Assembly (NCBI GenBank): GCA_013140955.1
Contig: JABFRY010000279.1
Location: 1 to 13,827 of the forward strand
From: Acidobacteriota bacterium
Lineage (GTDB): Bacteria > Acidobacteriota > Vicinamibacteria > Vicinamibacterales > UBA2999
Reading direction: 5' to 3'
Length of the DNA: 13,827 nucleotides
In this document: positions 1-6,716 of the stretch, in pieces
Layout: each line of letters begins with the position of its first letter
How positions within the stretch are numbered: the stretch's first letter is position 1
The notes under the pieces: generated by a model
Told to the model about the DNA's origin: nothing
What the model saw: the letters and a program-made list of their open reading frames with translations, nothing else
The model's database searches: none
Program-made: the position numbers and the translations under genes

Positions 1-76
1 TCTCCTGGTTGCCCAGGTACACGTAGGCCCCGGCGACGGCCGCGAGCAGGAGAACGGACACGATGATCTTTTTCAT
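1..76 (-). CDS. N-terminus of probable periplasmic adaptor (membrane fusion) subunit of an efflux pump, cut by window edge
   Basis: Only the first 25 residues are visible, beginning MKKIIVSVLLLAAVAGAYVY and continuing LGNQE. The start is the ATG at 76-74. Two lysines followed by a run of hydrophobic residues make a signal-anchor or signal peptide, typical of HlyD/MacA/AcrA-type adaptors. The gene lies 39 bases downstream of the TolC-family gene on the same strand, and an adaptor is the expected partner there: it would link an inner-membrane pump to the outer-membrane channel across the periplasm. No Shine-Dalgarno sequence stands out before the ATG, so translation may depend on the upstream gene. 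The assignment rests mainly on context, because the diagnostic lipoyl/hairpin and beta-barrel domains lie outside the window. Another exported or anchored protein remains possible. Confidence 0.55.
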   Translation of the reverse strand, partial: MKKIIVSVLLLAAVAGAYVYLGNQE

Positions 77-102
77 GACGTCAGACTGAAGGCGTGGTGG
101 TC

Positions 103-115
103 TGCGGGCCCCGCA
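103..115. repeat. 13-base perfect palindrome just after the TolC-family stop codon
   Basis: TGCGGG-C-CCCGCA has 6-base arms around one central base. It ends directly against the TGA stop (118-116 on the minus strand) of the channel gene and lies in the 39-base gap before the adaptor. In RNA it could form a small hairpin that stabilises the upstream message or tunes coupling. No T-run follows, so a classical terminator is unlikely. Confidence 0.4.
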
Positions 116-1813
116 TCAGAAGCCCCCGGCCGCGTTGATGGTGGTCACCGCGGCGCCGCGGGCAGCGGGGGCTTCCTGCACCCGTTCGAAGTCCACGAGC
201 GCCCGACGGTAGTCGAGCAGGGCCCGAAGCTCGGTGTTCTGCTGGGTATCGAGATCGCGCTGCGCCTGCACCACGAAGAAGTTCGTGGACAGGCCGACAT
301 CGAACCGGCTCTGTTCGGCATCGAGACGGCGCTGCGCCAGCTGCCGGGCAACGAGCGAGGCCTCGTACCGCCGCAGGCTGTTCTCGACCTGGAGCGCCGC
401 GTTGGTCACGTCGGTGGCCACCTGCAGCTCGAGCGCGCGGAGCTGCGCCGCAGACTGGGTCCGCTGGACGCGGGCCCGTGCGTACTGGGCCTCGGCCGCG
501 TTCGAGCCCAGCGGATAGCTCAGGTTGAACGCCACCTGCCACGTCGGGTAGTCGCGTCCAGAAAGGGTGCGCAGGGCATCGCCGAACCCGCCGGGAACCG
601 TCCCGATCACCGTGCTCCCAAGGCCGGTGCCCTGGCGGATGAACTGGGTACCGCCGAGGCCCTGAGCCGTGTACTGCGCGACGAGGTCGAGTGAGGGCAA
701 CGTCTGGTTGCGCATGAAGCGCAGCGTGACGTCGTTGGCGTCGATGGTGCGCAGCGCCTGCTGGATGTCGGTGCGGTTGTCGAGCGCCCTGCGGACGGCA
801 GCCTCCACATCCAGCGGCTGTGGGTCGAACGTGGGACGGTCCACGGGATTGAGCGAAGCCCCCCACAGCACGTCGTCGGTCCCGTTCACGATCAGGCGCT
901 TGAGGACGAGCTCTGCCGTCTGCCTCGTGGCGTCGGCCTGCGCGAGCGCCTGCCGACGGGTCGCGGCCTCGGCCTCCGCCTGGACGACATCGAGGGGTGC
1001 CATCGTGCCGACTTCGACACGGGCCTGATTGTCCTCGACGAGTTTCTCGGCCAGGGCGAGCGACCGTCGCGCGACGTCGACCGATTCAGAGGCGAACACC
1101 AGCTCCCAGTACGCGTTGCGAACGGCCGCCAGGGTCGTGGCCAGCGTGCCACGCAGCTGGACCTCCGAGATGTCCCGGTTGATGGCCGTCACCCGCAGCT
1201 GCTGGCGCGTGTTGTCGATCATGAACCCGCGCAGAAGGGGCTGGGTAATCGTGGCGCTGAACGCCGAATTGATGGTCGGGTTGAAGTTCGCGAAGATGTT
1301 CGACGTGACCAGCTTCGAATTGTTGAACTGCAGGGAGTAGTTTCCGCCGAACCAGGGCAACTGCTGCTGCAATCCGGCGTTGTAGGTCGAGGTGTCGTTG
1401 GTGACGATGGTGCCGCCGTTCAGCTGATTGGTGGGCGCGTTCACCTGCGAGCGCTGCGCGAACGTGGACGTCGCCGTGGGCAGGAAGTTGGCTCTGAGCC
1501 GGGCGATGGCGAGGTCGAACGTCTGAGGATTCAGGCGCTCGACCGCGATATCGAGGTTCCGTTCGAGCGCCCTGGCGGTGGCTTCGTCCACGGTCAGGTT
1601 GACGAGCTGCCCTGGCGGTGGCGGCTCCACGGTCGGCCGGGTCTGGTCCAGTTCGTTGCGTGCGGCCGCAAACTGGCGGGCCGCCTCGCGCGCGACGGCG
1701 TCGAGCCGTGCGCGATCGGACACGGCCTGGTCTTGTGCGCCGGCGGCGGAGACGCCCACGGCGAGAAGGGCCGGCAGCAGGCCGGCCAGGAGGCGAAAGC
1801 GTATCGTCATCAT
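116..1813 (-). CDS. TolC-family outer membrane efflux protein
   Basis: This 565-residue protein forms a trimeric outer-membrane barrel continued by a periplasmic alpha-helical tunnel, the exit duct for tripartite efflux pumps or type I secretion. Residues 1-26 are a signal peptide (positively charged start, hydrophobic core, cleavage near AGA-Q). The mature part shows the two repeated OEP halves, roughly residues 70-305 and 345-550. Each is rich in Ala/Gln/Arg/Asp heptad-like helices, for example around LRGTLATTLAAVRNAYWELV and the repeat-equivalent ALELQVATDVTNAALQVE. The FDVGLSTNFFVVQAQRDL stretch near residue 505 is a typical family signature. Length is somewhat above E. coli TolC (about 490). 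The start is ATG at 1813; the next codon is also ATG. It lies 23 bases after the Spy-like gene and is probably co-transcribed with it and the adaptor. The substrate cannot be told. Confidence 0.93.
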   Translation of the reverse strand: MMTIRFRLLAGLLPALLAVGVSAAGAQDQAVSDRARLDAVAREAARQFAAARNELDQTRPTVEPPPPGQLVNLTVDEATARALERNLDIAVERLNPQTFDLAIARLRANFLPTATSTFAQRSQVNAPTNQLNGGTIVTNDTSTYNAGLQQQLPWFGGNYSLQFNNSKLVTSNIFANFNPTINSAFSATITQPLLRGFMIDNTRQQLRVTAINRDISEVQLRGTLATTLAAVRNAYWELVFASESVDVARRSLALAEKLVEDNQARVEVGTMAPLDVVQAEAEAATRRQALAQADATRQTAELVLKRLIVNGTDDVLWGASLNPVDRPTFDPQPLDVEAAVRRALDNRTDIQQALRTIDANDVTLRFMRNQTLPSLDLVAQYTAQGLGGTQFIRQGTGLGSTVIGTVPGGFGDALRTLSGRDYPTWQVAFNLSYPLGSNAAEAQYARARVQRTQSAAQLRALELQVATDVTNAALQVENSLRRYEASLVARQLAQRRLDAEQSRFDVGLSTNFFVVQAQRDLDTQQNTELRALLDYRRALVDFERVQEAPAARGAAVTTINAAGGF

Positions 1814-1819
1814 GTTCTG

Positions 1820-1835
1820 CGGCCTGAACAGGCCG
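1820..1835. repeat. 16-base inverted repeat over the translation start region of the TolC-family gene
   Basis: CGGCCTG-AA-CAGGCCG (plus strand) is a perfect dyad with 7-base arms. It fills almost all of the 23-base gap between the Spy-like stop (1837) and the channel start (1813). Read on the minus-strand message, the second arm contains AGGCC about 8-12 bases before the ATG, which is the only Shine-Dalgarno-like sequence there. The hairpin could therefore mask that site until translation of the upstream gene opens it. The fold is seen in the sequence; the regulatory role is inference. Confidence 0.5.
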
Positions 1836-1836
1836 T

Positions 1837-2286
1837 CTAGGGGCGTCCGCGACGTACTCGCTCGCGGTCGCGCTTCTGCTGAAGGGCGGTCATGGAAAGC
1901 CGTTGCTCGGCGGTCAGGACTTTCCGCATCCGCAGCAGCATGATCGTCCGTGTCTTGTTGAGTTCAGCTCTGGCGCTCTCGAGCACCGCCACGTGATCCA
2001 TCACCGCCTCGTCGTCTGCATCGGCCACGAGGCGCTCGAAGCGGTCCTCGGCGTGGTCGAGGGCCCGCATCTGGAGACGCAAGGAGGGGAGGGCCGCCTG
2101 GAACACTTCTTCGAGTGAGTCGGTCTGCTCCTGCGTCAGCCCGAGTTCACGGATGAACTCTTCGTCCATCCACCACTTGAAGCCCTGGGCGGAGAGGGTC
2201 GCCTGCGCGAGGAGACAGACACAGGCCAAGCAGGCGACCACCACGATGCGCGTGAGGAATCGTACGGGTATCGTCATTGCAGTCAT
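1837..2286 (-). CDS. Spy/CpxP-like LTXXQ periplasmic protein
   Basis: From ATG 2286 the protein has 149 residues, with a signal peptide over about 1-33 (hydrophobic IVVVACLACVCLLAQA, cleavage near LSA-Q). The mature chain is short, charged and helical. It contains two LTXXQ motifs, LTQEQ at 50-54 and LTAEQ at 124-128, in the paired arrangement of Spy/CpxP and the related heavy-metal-sensor family. Such proteins act in the periplasm as chaperones or as sensors of envelope and metal stress. The C-terminus is strongly basic (KRDRERVRRGRP). The frame stays open to a GTG at 2298. I prefer ATG 2286 because a weak TAGAAT-like -10 on the minus strand (2307-2302) would start transcription near 2295, and GGTGG precedes 2286; ATG 2277 is also possible. 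It sits directly upstream of the efflux channel, suggesting a stress-responsive efflux operon. Confidence 0.8.
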   Translation of the reverse strand: MTAMTIPVRFLTRIVVVACLACVCLLAQATLSAQGFKWWMDEEFIRELGLTQEQTDSLEEVFQAALPSLRLQMRALDHAEDRFERLVADADDEAVMDHVAVLESARAELNKTRTIMLLRMRKVLTAEQRLSMTALQQKRDRERVRRGRP

Positions 2287-2394
2287 TCGGTGAACCACCC
2301 GATTCTACGACCCCGGCTGAACCCCCGTTTACTGGTTCCCCCGCAACAACATAGGGTCAGGCAGCCGGGGCCGGAGAACCAGCTCGCCGGAGGC

Positions 2395-2427
2395 CGTCAA
2401 TAAAATGACGACCTGGGCGAGCCCCGG
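2395..2427 (-). terminator. Candidate terminator downstream of ispH
   Basis: Following the ispH stop (2434-2432) on the minus strand, a GC stem spans 2427-2412 (CC, one mismatch, GGGC, 2-base turn, GCCC, GG). It is followed by TCGTCATTTTATTGACG. The T-rich stretch lies in the loop of a second small dyad, CGTCA-ATAAAA-TGACG (2395-2410, plus strand). Hairpin plus T-rich tail resembles an intrinsic terminator separating ispH from the Spy-like operon. The tail is short and interrupted, so confidence is limited. Confidence 0.35.
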
Positions 2428-2431
2428 AGCG

Positions 2432-3613
2432 TCAGATTGGGTTCGCCAGGGCCGACAGCCGGTGAATGACGTCTGCGACCAGATTGTCGGGAGTCGAAGC
2501 CCCCGACGTCAGCCCCACCGCCAGCGGCCCGGCTTTAGGCAGCCATCCCGTGGTGACGACCTCGCCGTCACTCTCCGGGGGGCGATGCGCGATCTCCGAA
2601 TCGGAGATCAGGCAGTCGGGGCTGGCGATATGGAAGACCGGTAGCCGCCCCACACACATCCGGGCCAGGTTCTTCGTATTGCTGCTGTTGTAGCCCCCGA
2701 GCACGAGCACCAGGTCCAGCGGGTGCTCGTCGAGCAGGACGGTCATCGCGTCCTGCCGGTCCTGGGTCGCGCTGCAGATCGTGTCGAAGGTCCGGAACCG
2801 CTGCGGCAGGTCCGCCACGCCGTAGCGGTCGGTCATGGCCGCCCGGAACATCTCGCCGATTTCGAGCGATTCCGACGAGAGCATCGTGGTCTGGTTGGCG
2901 CACCCAACCCGCTGCAGATCGCGATCCGGGTGGAAGTTCGGCGATGCCGCCTGACTGAAGCGCTGCAGGAAGGCGTCGGCAGCGCCGCCCTGGCGGATGT
3001 AGTCGCAGGCGATACCCGCCTGCTCACGGTCCAGGACGACCAGATACCGCCCATCCCCCGCGTGCAGGGCCTGCGATGCCGTGGCCCGGGTCTCCTCGTG
3101 CCAGAACTTGCCGTGAATGATGGACGTGAAGCCGTCGCGCGCGTAGCGGCGGACGTTCTTCCAGACGTTCAGGACCGAACCACACGTGGTGTCCACGAGG
3201 GTGCAGCCCCGACTCTCGAGCTGCGTCAGGAGGTCGATGGGAACCCCGAAGGCGGGCAGGATGACGATGTCCTGTTCGGAAATCTCTGTCGCCTGCTCCT
3301 CGACATCCGTCAGGAAGCGGACACCTTTGTCCCTGAGCTGGCGGTTGACGTGCGGGTTGTGGATGATTTCGCCGGTCAGAAACACCCGGCGGTCGGGGAA
3401 CCGGCGGCACGTCTGGTAGGCATAGTCGATCGCCCGATCGACGCCGTAGCAGAAGCCGAATTCGCGGGCGAGGTGCACCGTGAGGCGTCCGGATGCGTGC
3501 TGGTGGTCCTGAGCGCGAACGGCAGCGACGAAATCGGAGTGGTAGCTCTCCGCGAGGAGATGGGCCACCTCGTGTTTGAGATCCAGCCCCTTCCGGAATA
3601 CCAGCGGTGGCAC
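2432..3613 (-). CDS. ispH: 4-hydroxy-3-methylbut-2-enyl diphosphate reductase, long (cyanobacterial/plant-like) form
   Basis: IspH (LytB) is the last enzyme of the methylerythritol phosphate pathway. It reduces HMBPP to IPP and DMAPP with an oxygen-sensitive iron-sulfur cluster in the cytoplasm. The three cluster cysteines are visible: C55 in GFCYGVDRA, C144 in VDTTCGSV and C280 in FDTICSATQ. Substrate-site residues are also present: H85 in GEIIHNP, H167 in SIIHGK with HEET at 172-175, QTT at 241-243, and GGYNSSNT around 306-313. The SIIHGKFWHEET wording and the 393-residue length (E. coli about 316) match the longer form known from cyanobacteria and chloroplasts, with an N-terminal extension of about 45 residues. 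The start is GTG at 3613, after a G-run that lies inside a hairpin. It follows the anti-sigma gene by 41 bases, so it may be read from the sigma-factor promoter. Confidence 0.95.
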   Translation of the reverse strand: MPPLVFRKGLDLKHEVAHLLAESYHSDFVAAVRAQDHQHASGRLTVHLAREFGFCYGVDRAIDYAYQTCRRFPDRRVFLTGEIIHNPHVNRQLRDKGVRFLTDVEEQATEISEQDIVILPAFGVPIDLLTQLESRGCTLVDTTCGSVLNVWKNVRRYARDGFTSIIHGKFWHEETRATASQALHAGDGRYLVVLDREQAGIACDYIRQGGAADAFLQRFSQAASPNFHPDRDLQRVGCANQTTMLSSESLEIGEMFRAAMTDRYGVADLPQRFRTFDTICSATQDRQDAMTVLLDEHPLDLVLVLGGYNSSNTKNLARMCVGRLPVFHIASPDCLISDSEIAHRPPESDGEVVTTGWLPKAGPLAVGLTSGASTPDNLVADVIHRLSALANPI

Positions 3614-3620
3614 GTCAGGC

Positions 3621-3651
3621 CCCCCGCGGTCCCAGGTGCACTGCGCGGGGG
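3621..3651. repeat. Inverted repeat between the anti-sigma gene and ispH
   Basis: CCCCCGCG (3621-3628) and CGCGGGGG (3644-3651) are perfect 8-base arms around a 15-base loop. On the minus-strand message the hairpin begins three bases after the anti-sigma TAG. Its second arm supplies the G-run that is the only purine-rich sequence before the ispH GTG (3613). It may limit ispH translation or protect an mRNA end. No T-tract follows. Confidence 0.5.
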
Positions 3652-3654
3652 ACT

Positions 3655-4260
3655 CTATTCGCGAAGCGCAACTTCTGAAATCCGGGGTGTCAGGGCATCG
3701 AAGGGACGCAGGGCATCTGAGCCCACGCCACTGACTGCCGCGTCGAGCTCAGACAGGAATTCCTCTTCCGACAGCTGGCGGACAGTGCCGACAGACTGCG
3801 CGGAACCCGTGTCGCCGAGCGAGCGCAGCACGGCTTGCGACGCGCGTCGGCTGTTCGCGGGCGTGAGTCGATCGGTCAAATGACCGGCCAGCAGGCCGAG
3901 CGCGAGTCCTGCGGCTGCCGCGGCGGCGATCCAGCGGGTGGCAGGTCGGGGCCGGGCCGAGAGGGGAGCGGGCTCGATCGCGCTCCCAGGGAACGCCAGC
4001 AGGCGGCCCGGCTGCCCGTGCTGGACCAGGCGCTGCATGATCCGCGAACGCTGGCGTGTGAGCCGGGCCTCGGGGAACGCCTCATCCGCACCCTCGGCGG
4101 CCGCAACCGACACGTCCATGAGCAGCCGGCTGAACTCCGCGCGTCGTGCGTCGCAGCCCGGGCAGGCGTCCAGGTGTCCGGCCTCCGACGCCGACAGGGC
4201 ACCGTCCAGGCAGGCATCCACGATGCGGTCGTCGGCGAGATGTCGAGAACGGATGAACAT
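3655..4260 (-). CDS. Anti-sigma factor with zinc-finger (ZAS / zf-HC2) domain and one membrane helix
   Basis: This 201-residue protein is predicted to bind the adjacent ECF sigma factor at the inner membrane and release it on a signal. The N-terminal half carries the zinc anti-sigma motif H-x3-C-x2-C as H29, C33, C36 (GHLDACPGC). A single transmembrane helix lies at about 110-127 (WIAAAAAAGLALGLLAG). A C-terminal extracytoplasmic part of about 70 residues has no recognisable domain. I chose ATG 4260 because GGAG ends 8 bases upstream, inside the last codons of the sigma gene. A TTG at 4266 overlapping the sigma stop would add only two residues. The 2-base gap to the sigma stop points to translational coupling. 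The signal sensed is unknown. Confidence 0.87.
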   Translation of the reverse strand: MFIRSRHLADDRIVDACLDGALSASEAGHLDACPGCDARRAEFSRLLMDVSVAAAEGADEAFPEARLTRQRSRIMQRLVQHGQPGRLLAFPGSAIEPAPLSARPRPATRWIAAAAAAGLALGLLAGHLTDRLTPANSRRASQAVLRSLGDTGSAQSVGTVRQLSEEEFLSELDAAVSGVGSDALRPFDALTPRISEVALRE

Positions 4261-4262
4261 GG

Positions 4263-4889
4263 TCAACGCTCCAGCAGCTGGCGCAGCTTCCTGACCGCCC
4301 GAAACAAATGTACTCTCACGGTCGCCTCACTGAGCCCCAGGCTCTGGCTGACTTCGGAGGTACTCAGTTCTCCGATCTGGCACAGGGTGAACACGGTGCG
4401 CTGCCGCTCCGGCAGACGCGCCACCGCCGCGGTAATCTCCTTGCCCCGCGCGCCGGACAGCAAGCTGGCTTCCGGGCCCCGGTCCGGTGACGGCGGGTCC
4501 ACCTGCACGCCGTCGGGCGTCGTCGTCATCGGCACCGACCACCGGAGGCGTCGCGCCCGGGCCTTGCGCAGGTCCAGGCACCCGTTCACCAGGATCCGGG
4601 TGAACCACACCTCGAAGGGGTAGTCTTCCCGGTAGGATCCGATGTGCGTGAACACCTTGACGAACGCGTCCTGCACGGCCTCATCTGCGTCGTGCGCATC
4701 CCGCAGGTAGTGATAGGCGATCCGGACAGCGCGTCGTTGCTGCTGCGCGACCAGCTCCTCGAACCGGGCACAGGCCCGGTCGCGGTCTCCCGCGGCCATC
4801 AGGGCCTTCACGTCAGCCGCGAGCTCCGAAGCCCGCGTCAGTGGCGCGTTCCCGGAAGACCTGTGCGTCTGCGGCGTCAGTGCACTCAT
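4263..4889 (-). CDS. RNA polymerase sigma factor, ECF (sigma-70) family
   Basis: At 208 residues it has the ECF length and layout. Sigma region 2 spans about 40-110, with the core-binding/-10 stretch AYHYLRDAHDADEAVQDAFVKVF and WFTRILVNGCLD. A linker at 115-148 follows, then region 4 at about 150-205 with LPERQRTVF and the helix-turn-helix LSTSEVSQSLGLSEATVRVH, which reads the -35 element. About 35 poorly conserved residues precede region 2. The start is ATG at 4889; no clear Shine-Dalgarno precedes it, and no later start lies before region 2 with a better site. It pairs with the zinc anti-sigma gene immediately downstream, the standard arrangement for an extracytoplasmic stress regulon. The subgroup and target genes cannot be named from this sequence. 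Confidence 0.93.
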   Translation of the reverse strand: MSALTPQTHRSSGNAPLTRASELAADVKALMAAGDRDRACARFEELVAQQQRRAVRIAYHYLRDAHDADEAVQDAFVKVFTHIGSYREDYPFEVWFTRILVNGCLDLRKARARRLRWSVPMTTTPDGVQVDPPSPDRGPEASLLSGARGKEITAAVARLPERQRTVFTLCQIGELSTSEVSQSLGLSEATVRVHLFRAVRKLRQLLER

Positions 4890-4908
4890 GTGATTACGGC
4901 GGGACTAT

Positions 4909-4936
4909 GGAACCGTTTACTCCCCTGACGCGTTAT
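4909..4936 (+). promoter_or_regulatory. Possible ECF-type promoter (GGAACC - 16 - CGTTAT)
   Basis: GGAACC (4909-4914), a 16-base spacer and CGTTAT (4931-4936) resemble the GGAAC/CGT pattern read by many ECF sigma factors. It lies between the divergent sigma operon and pckA and points toward pckA, not toward the sigma gene. The match is by eye only and such 6-mers occur by chance in GC-rich DNA. Confidence 0.25.
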
Positions 4937-5002
4937 ACTTTACTTCACTTTCCTGCAGGCCGGTTGCCGCCCTCCGCGCGCCCGCCCCGACAGGTTCCCA
5001 AG

Positions 5003-5032
5003 TTGACTTGCCTTCCAGCTCACCAGTACGAT
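5003..5032 (+). promoter_or_regulatory. Likely housekeeping promoter for pckA-gatB
   Basis: TTGACT (5003-5008), an 18-base spacer and TACGAT (5027-5032) form a good sigma-70 type promoter. It predicts transcription from about 5039, giving a leader of roughly 79 bases before the pckA ATG at 5118. Confidence 0.5.
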
Positions 5033-5055
5033 CAGTACCTTTTTCTTTGTATGCG

Positions 5056-5072
5056 CGGCCGCCGGGCGGCCG
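5056..5072. repeat. 17-base palindrome in the pckA leader
   Basis: CGGCCGCC-G-GGCGGCCG is a perfect dyad with 8-base arms in the predicted untranslated leader of pckA, downstream of the TTGACT/TACGAT promoter. It could be a very stable RNA hairpin or a protein-binding dyad. No T-run follows on either strand, so it is not a standard terminator. Confidence 0.4.
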
Positions 5073-5117
5073 TCTTGGGCGGGGACCGGTGAGGGTGCCC
5101 GCGTTGGAGTCACACGT

Positions 5118-6716
5118 ATGAGTACGCAGGTTGAGCGGGCGCACGGCCTCCAGGCCCTTGGTATCGTGCGGTCCGGTCGCGTCCACTGGAACCTGAGTCC
5201 GGCGGCGCTGTACGAGGAAGCCATTCGCAGGAGCGAAGGCACGCTCGCGGCCGACGGGCCGATGGTCTGTCGGACTGGTCAGCACACCGGGCGGTCCCCG
5301 AACGACAAGTTCATCGTGCGCGAGCCGTCGAGCGAGTCGCACGTGCACTGGGGCGCCGTCAATCGGCCGATCGACGCCGAGCACTTCGACCGCCTGCATC
5401 AGGACATGCTCGCGCACGTGCAGGACCGGGAGCTGTTCGCGCTCGACGCCTGGGCGGGTGCGGCGCCTGCGTTCCGGATGCCCATCCGGGTCGTGACGGA
5501 GTTCGCCTGGCACAACCTGTTCGCGCGGAACATGTTCCTGCCGGAGAACGACCCAGCCCTGCTGGCCATCCACGAACCGCAGTTCACCGTGCTCGACCTT
5601 CCCAGTTTCAAGGCCGACCCGGCGCGTCACGGTACGCGCTCGGAGGTCTGCATCCTGGTCAATTTCGGCAAGCGGCTCGTGCTCATCGCCGGCACCAGCT
5701 ATGCGGGCGAGATCAAGAAGTCGATCTTCTCGGTCCTGAACTACTCGCTGCCACTCGAAGGCGTGCTCCCGATGCACTGCTCTGCCAATATCGGACGCGA
5801 CGGCGACACCGCGCTCTTCTTCGGCCTGTCGGGCACGGGGAAGACGACGTTGTCGAGCGATCCGCACCGGAGCCTCATCGGCGACGACGAGCACGGCTGG
5901 AGTGATGAAGGGGTATTCAATTTCGAAGGCGGCTGCTACGCGAAGGTGATCAAGCTGTCGGCGGAGGCCGAGCCGCAGATCTATGCCACCACCCGCCGCT
6001 TCGGGACCATCCTCGAGAACGTCGTGATGGACCCTGCCGCGCGGACGCTCGACCTGGACGACGCGACCCTGACGGAGAACACGCGCGCGTCCTACCCCAT
6101 CGATTTCATCGACAACGCCGTGCCCTCCGGGCAAGGGGGACACCCGACCAACGTGGTCATGCTGACGGCAGACGCCTACGGTGTGTTGCCCCCCATCGCG
6201 CGCTTGTCTCCCGAGGCCGCGATGTACCACTTCCTCTCCGGCTACACTGCCCGCGTGGCGGGGACCGAGAAGGGGGTCACGGAGCCGAAGGCGGCGTTCA
6301 GCTCCTGCTTCGGCGCACCGTTCCTGCCGCTCAACCCGAACGTGTACGCCACGATGCTGGGACAGAAGATCGCCAAGCACCAGGCGCGGGTGTGGCTGGT
6401 CAACACGGGTTGGACGGGCGGACCGTACGGTGTCGGGGTCCGCATGCGCATCGCGCACACCCGGGCGATGATCTCGGCGGCCCTCAGCGGGCAGCTGGAC
6501 ACCGTCCGTTACGCGCGCCATCCGATCTTCAACATCGACGTCCCGACCGCGTGCCCTGGCGTGCCCGATTCGGTGCTCGACCCCCGGAGCACGTGGAGCG
6601 ACCCGGAGGCGTACGATGCGCAGGCGAGGAAGCTGGCCGGGATGTTCGTCCAGAACTTCAAGGCGTTCGAAGGCGACGTCGCCGAGTCGGTGAAGCTGGC
6701 GGGGCCCAAGGCCTAG
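5118..6716 (+). CDS. pckA: Phosphoenolpyruvate carboxykinase (ATP-dependent)
   Basis: PckA converts oxaloacetate plus ATP to phosphoenolpyruvate, CO2 and ADP, the entry step of gluconeogenesis from TCA-cycle acids; it is cytosolic. The 532 residues match the ATP-type enzyme (E. coli 540). Visible signatures are RTGQHTGRSPNDKF around 52-65 (substrate arginine R59), SYAGEIKKS with Y195 and K201, H220 in PMHCSAN, the P-loop GLSGTGKTT at 236-244 and the metal-binding stretch IGDDEHGW at 254-261 (D257). These align with E. coli Y207, K213, H232 and D269 at a constant offset of 12. The start is ATG 5118 with GGAG (5106-5109) eight bases upstream. A housekeeping-like promoter lies at 5003-5032. Its stop codon is immediately followed by the gatB start, so the two genes are almost certainly co-transcribed. 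Confidence 0.97.
   Translation: MSTQVERAHGLQALGIVRSGRVHWNLSPAALYEEAIRRSEGTLAADGPMVCRTGQHTGRSPNDKFIVREPSSESHVHWGAVNRPIDAEHFDRLHQDMLAHVQDRELFALDAWAGAAPAFRMPIRVVTEFAWHNLFARNMFLPENDPALLAIHEPQFTVLDLPSFKADPARHGTRSEVCILVNFGKRLVLIAGTSYAGEIKKSIFSVLNYSLPLEGVLPMHCSANIGRDGDTALFFGLSGTGKTTLSSDPHRSLIGDDEHGWSDEGVFNFEGGCYAKVIKLSAEAEPQIYATTRRFGTILENVVMDPAARTLDLDDATLTENTRASYPIDFIDNAVPSGQGGHPTNVVMLTADAYGVLPPIARLSPEAAMYHFLSGYTARVAGTEKGVTEPKAAFSSCFGAPFLPLNPNVYATMLGQKIAKHQARVWLVNTGWTGGPYGVGVRMRIAHTRAMISAALSGQLDTVRYARHPIFNIDVPTACPGVPDSVLDPRSTWSDPEAYDAQARKLAGMFVQNFKAFEGDVAESVKLAGPKA

Noticed and set aside
81..866. Minus-strand 261-codon frame overlapping the 3' part of the channel gene in another frame
   Set aside because: Arg/Gly/Pro/His-rich translation with no structure; the TolC-family frame explains the region.
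2723..3883. 386-codon plus-strand frame opposite ispH and the anti-sigma gene
   Set aside because: It covers two clearly coding minus-strand genes and has no motif or start signal.
4890..5000. Promoter for the sigma-factor operon
   Set aside because: TATAAC occurs on the minus strand near 4937-4932, but no acceptable -35 or ECF element lies at the right distance, so no call was made for that direction.
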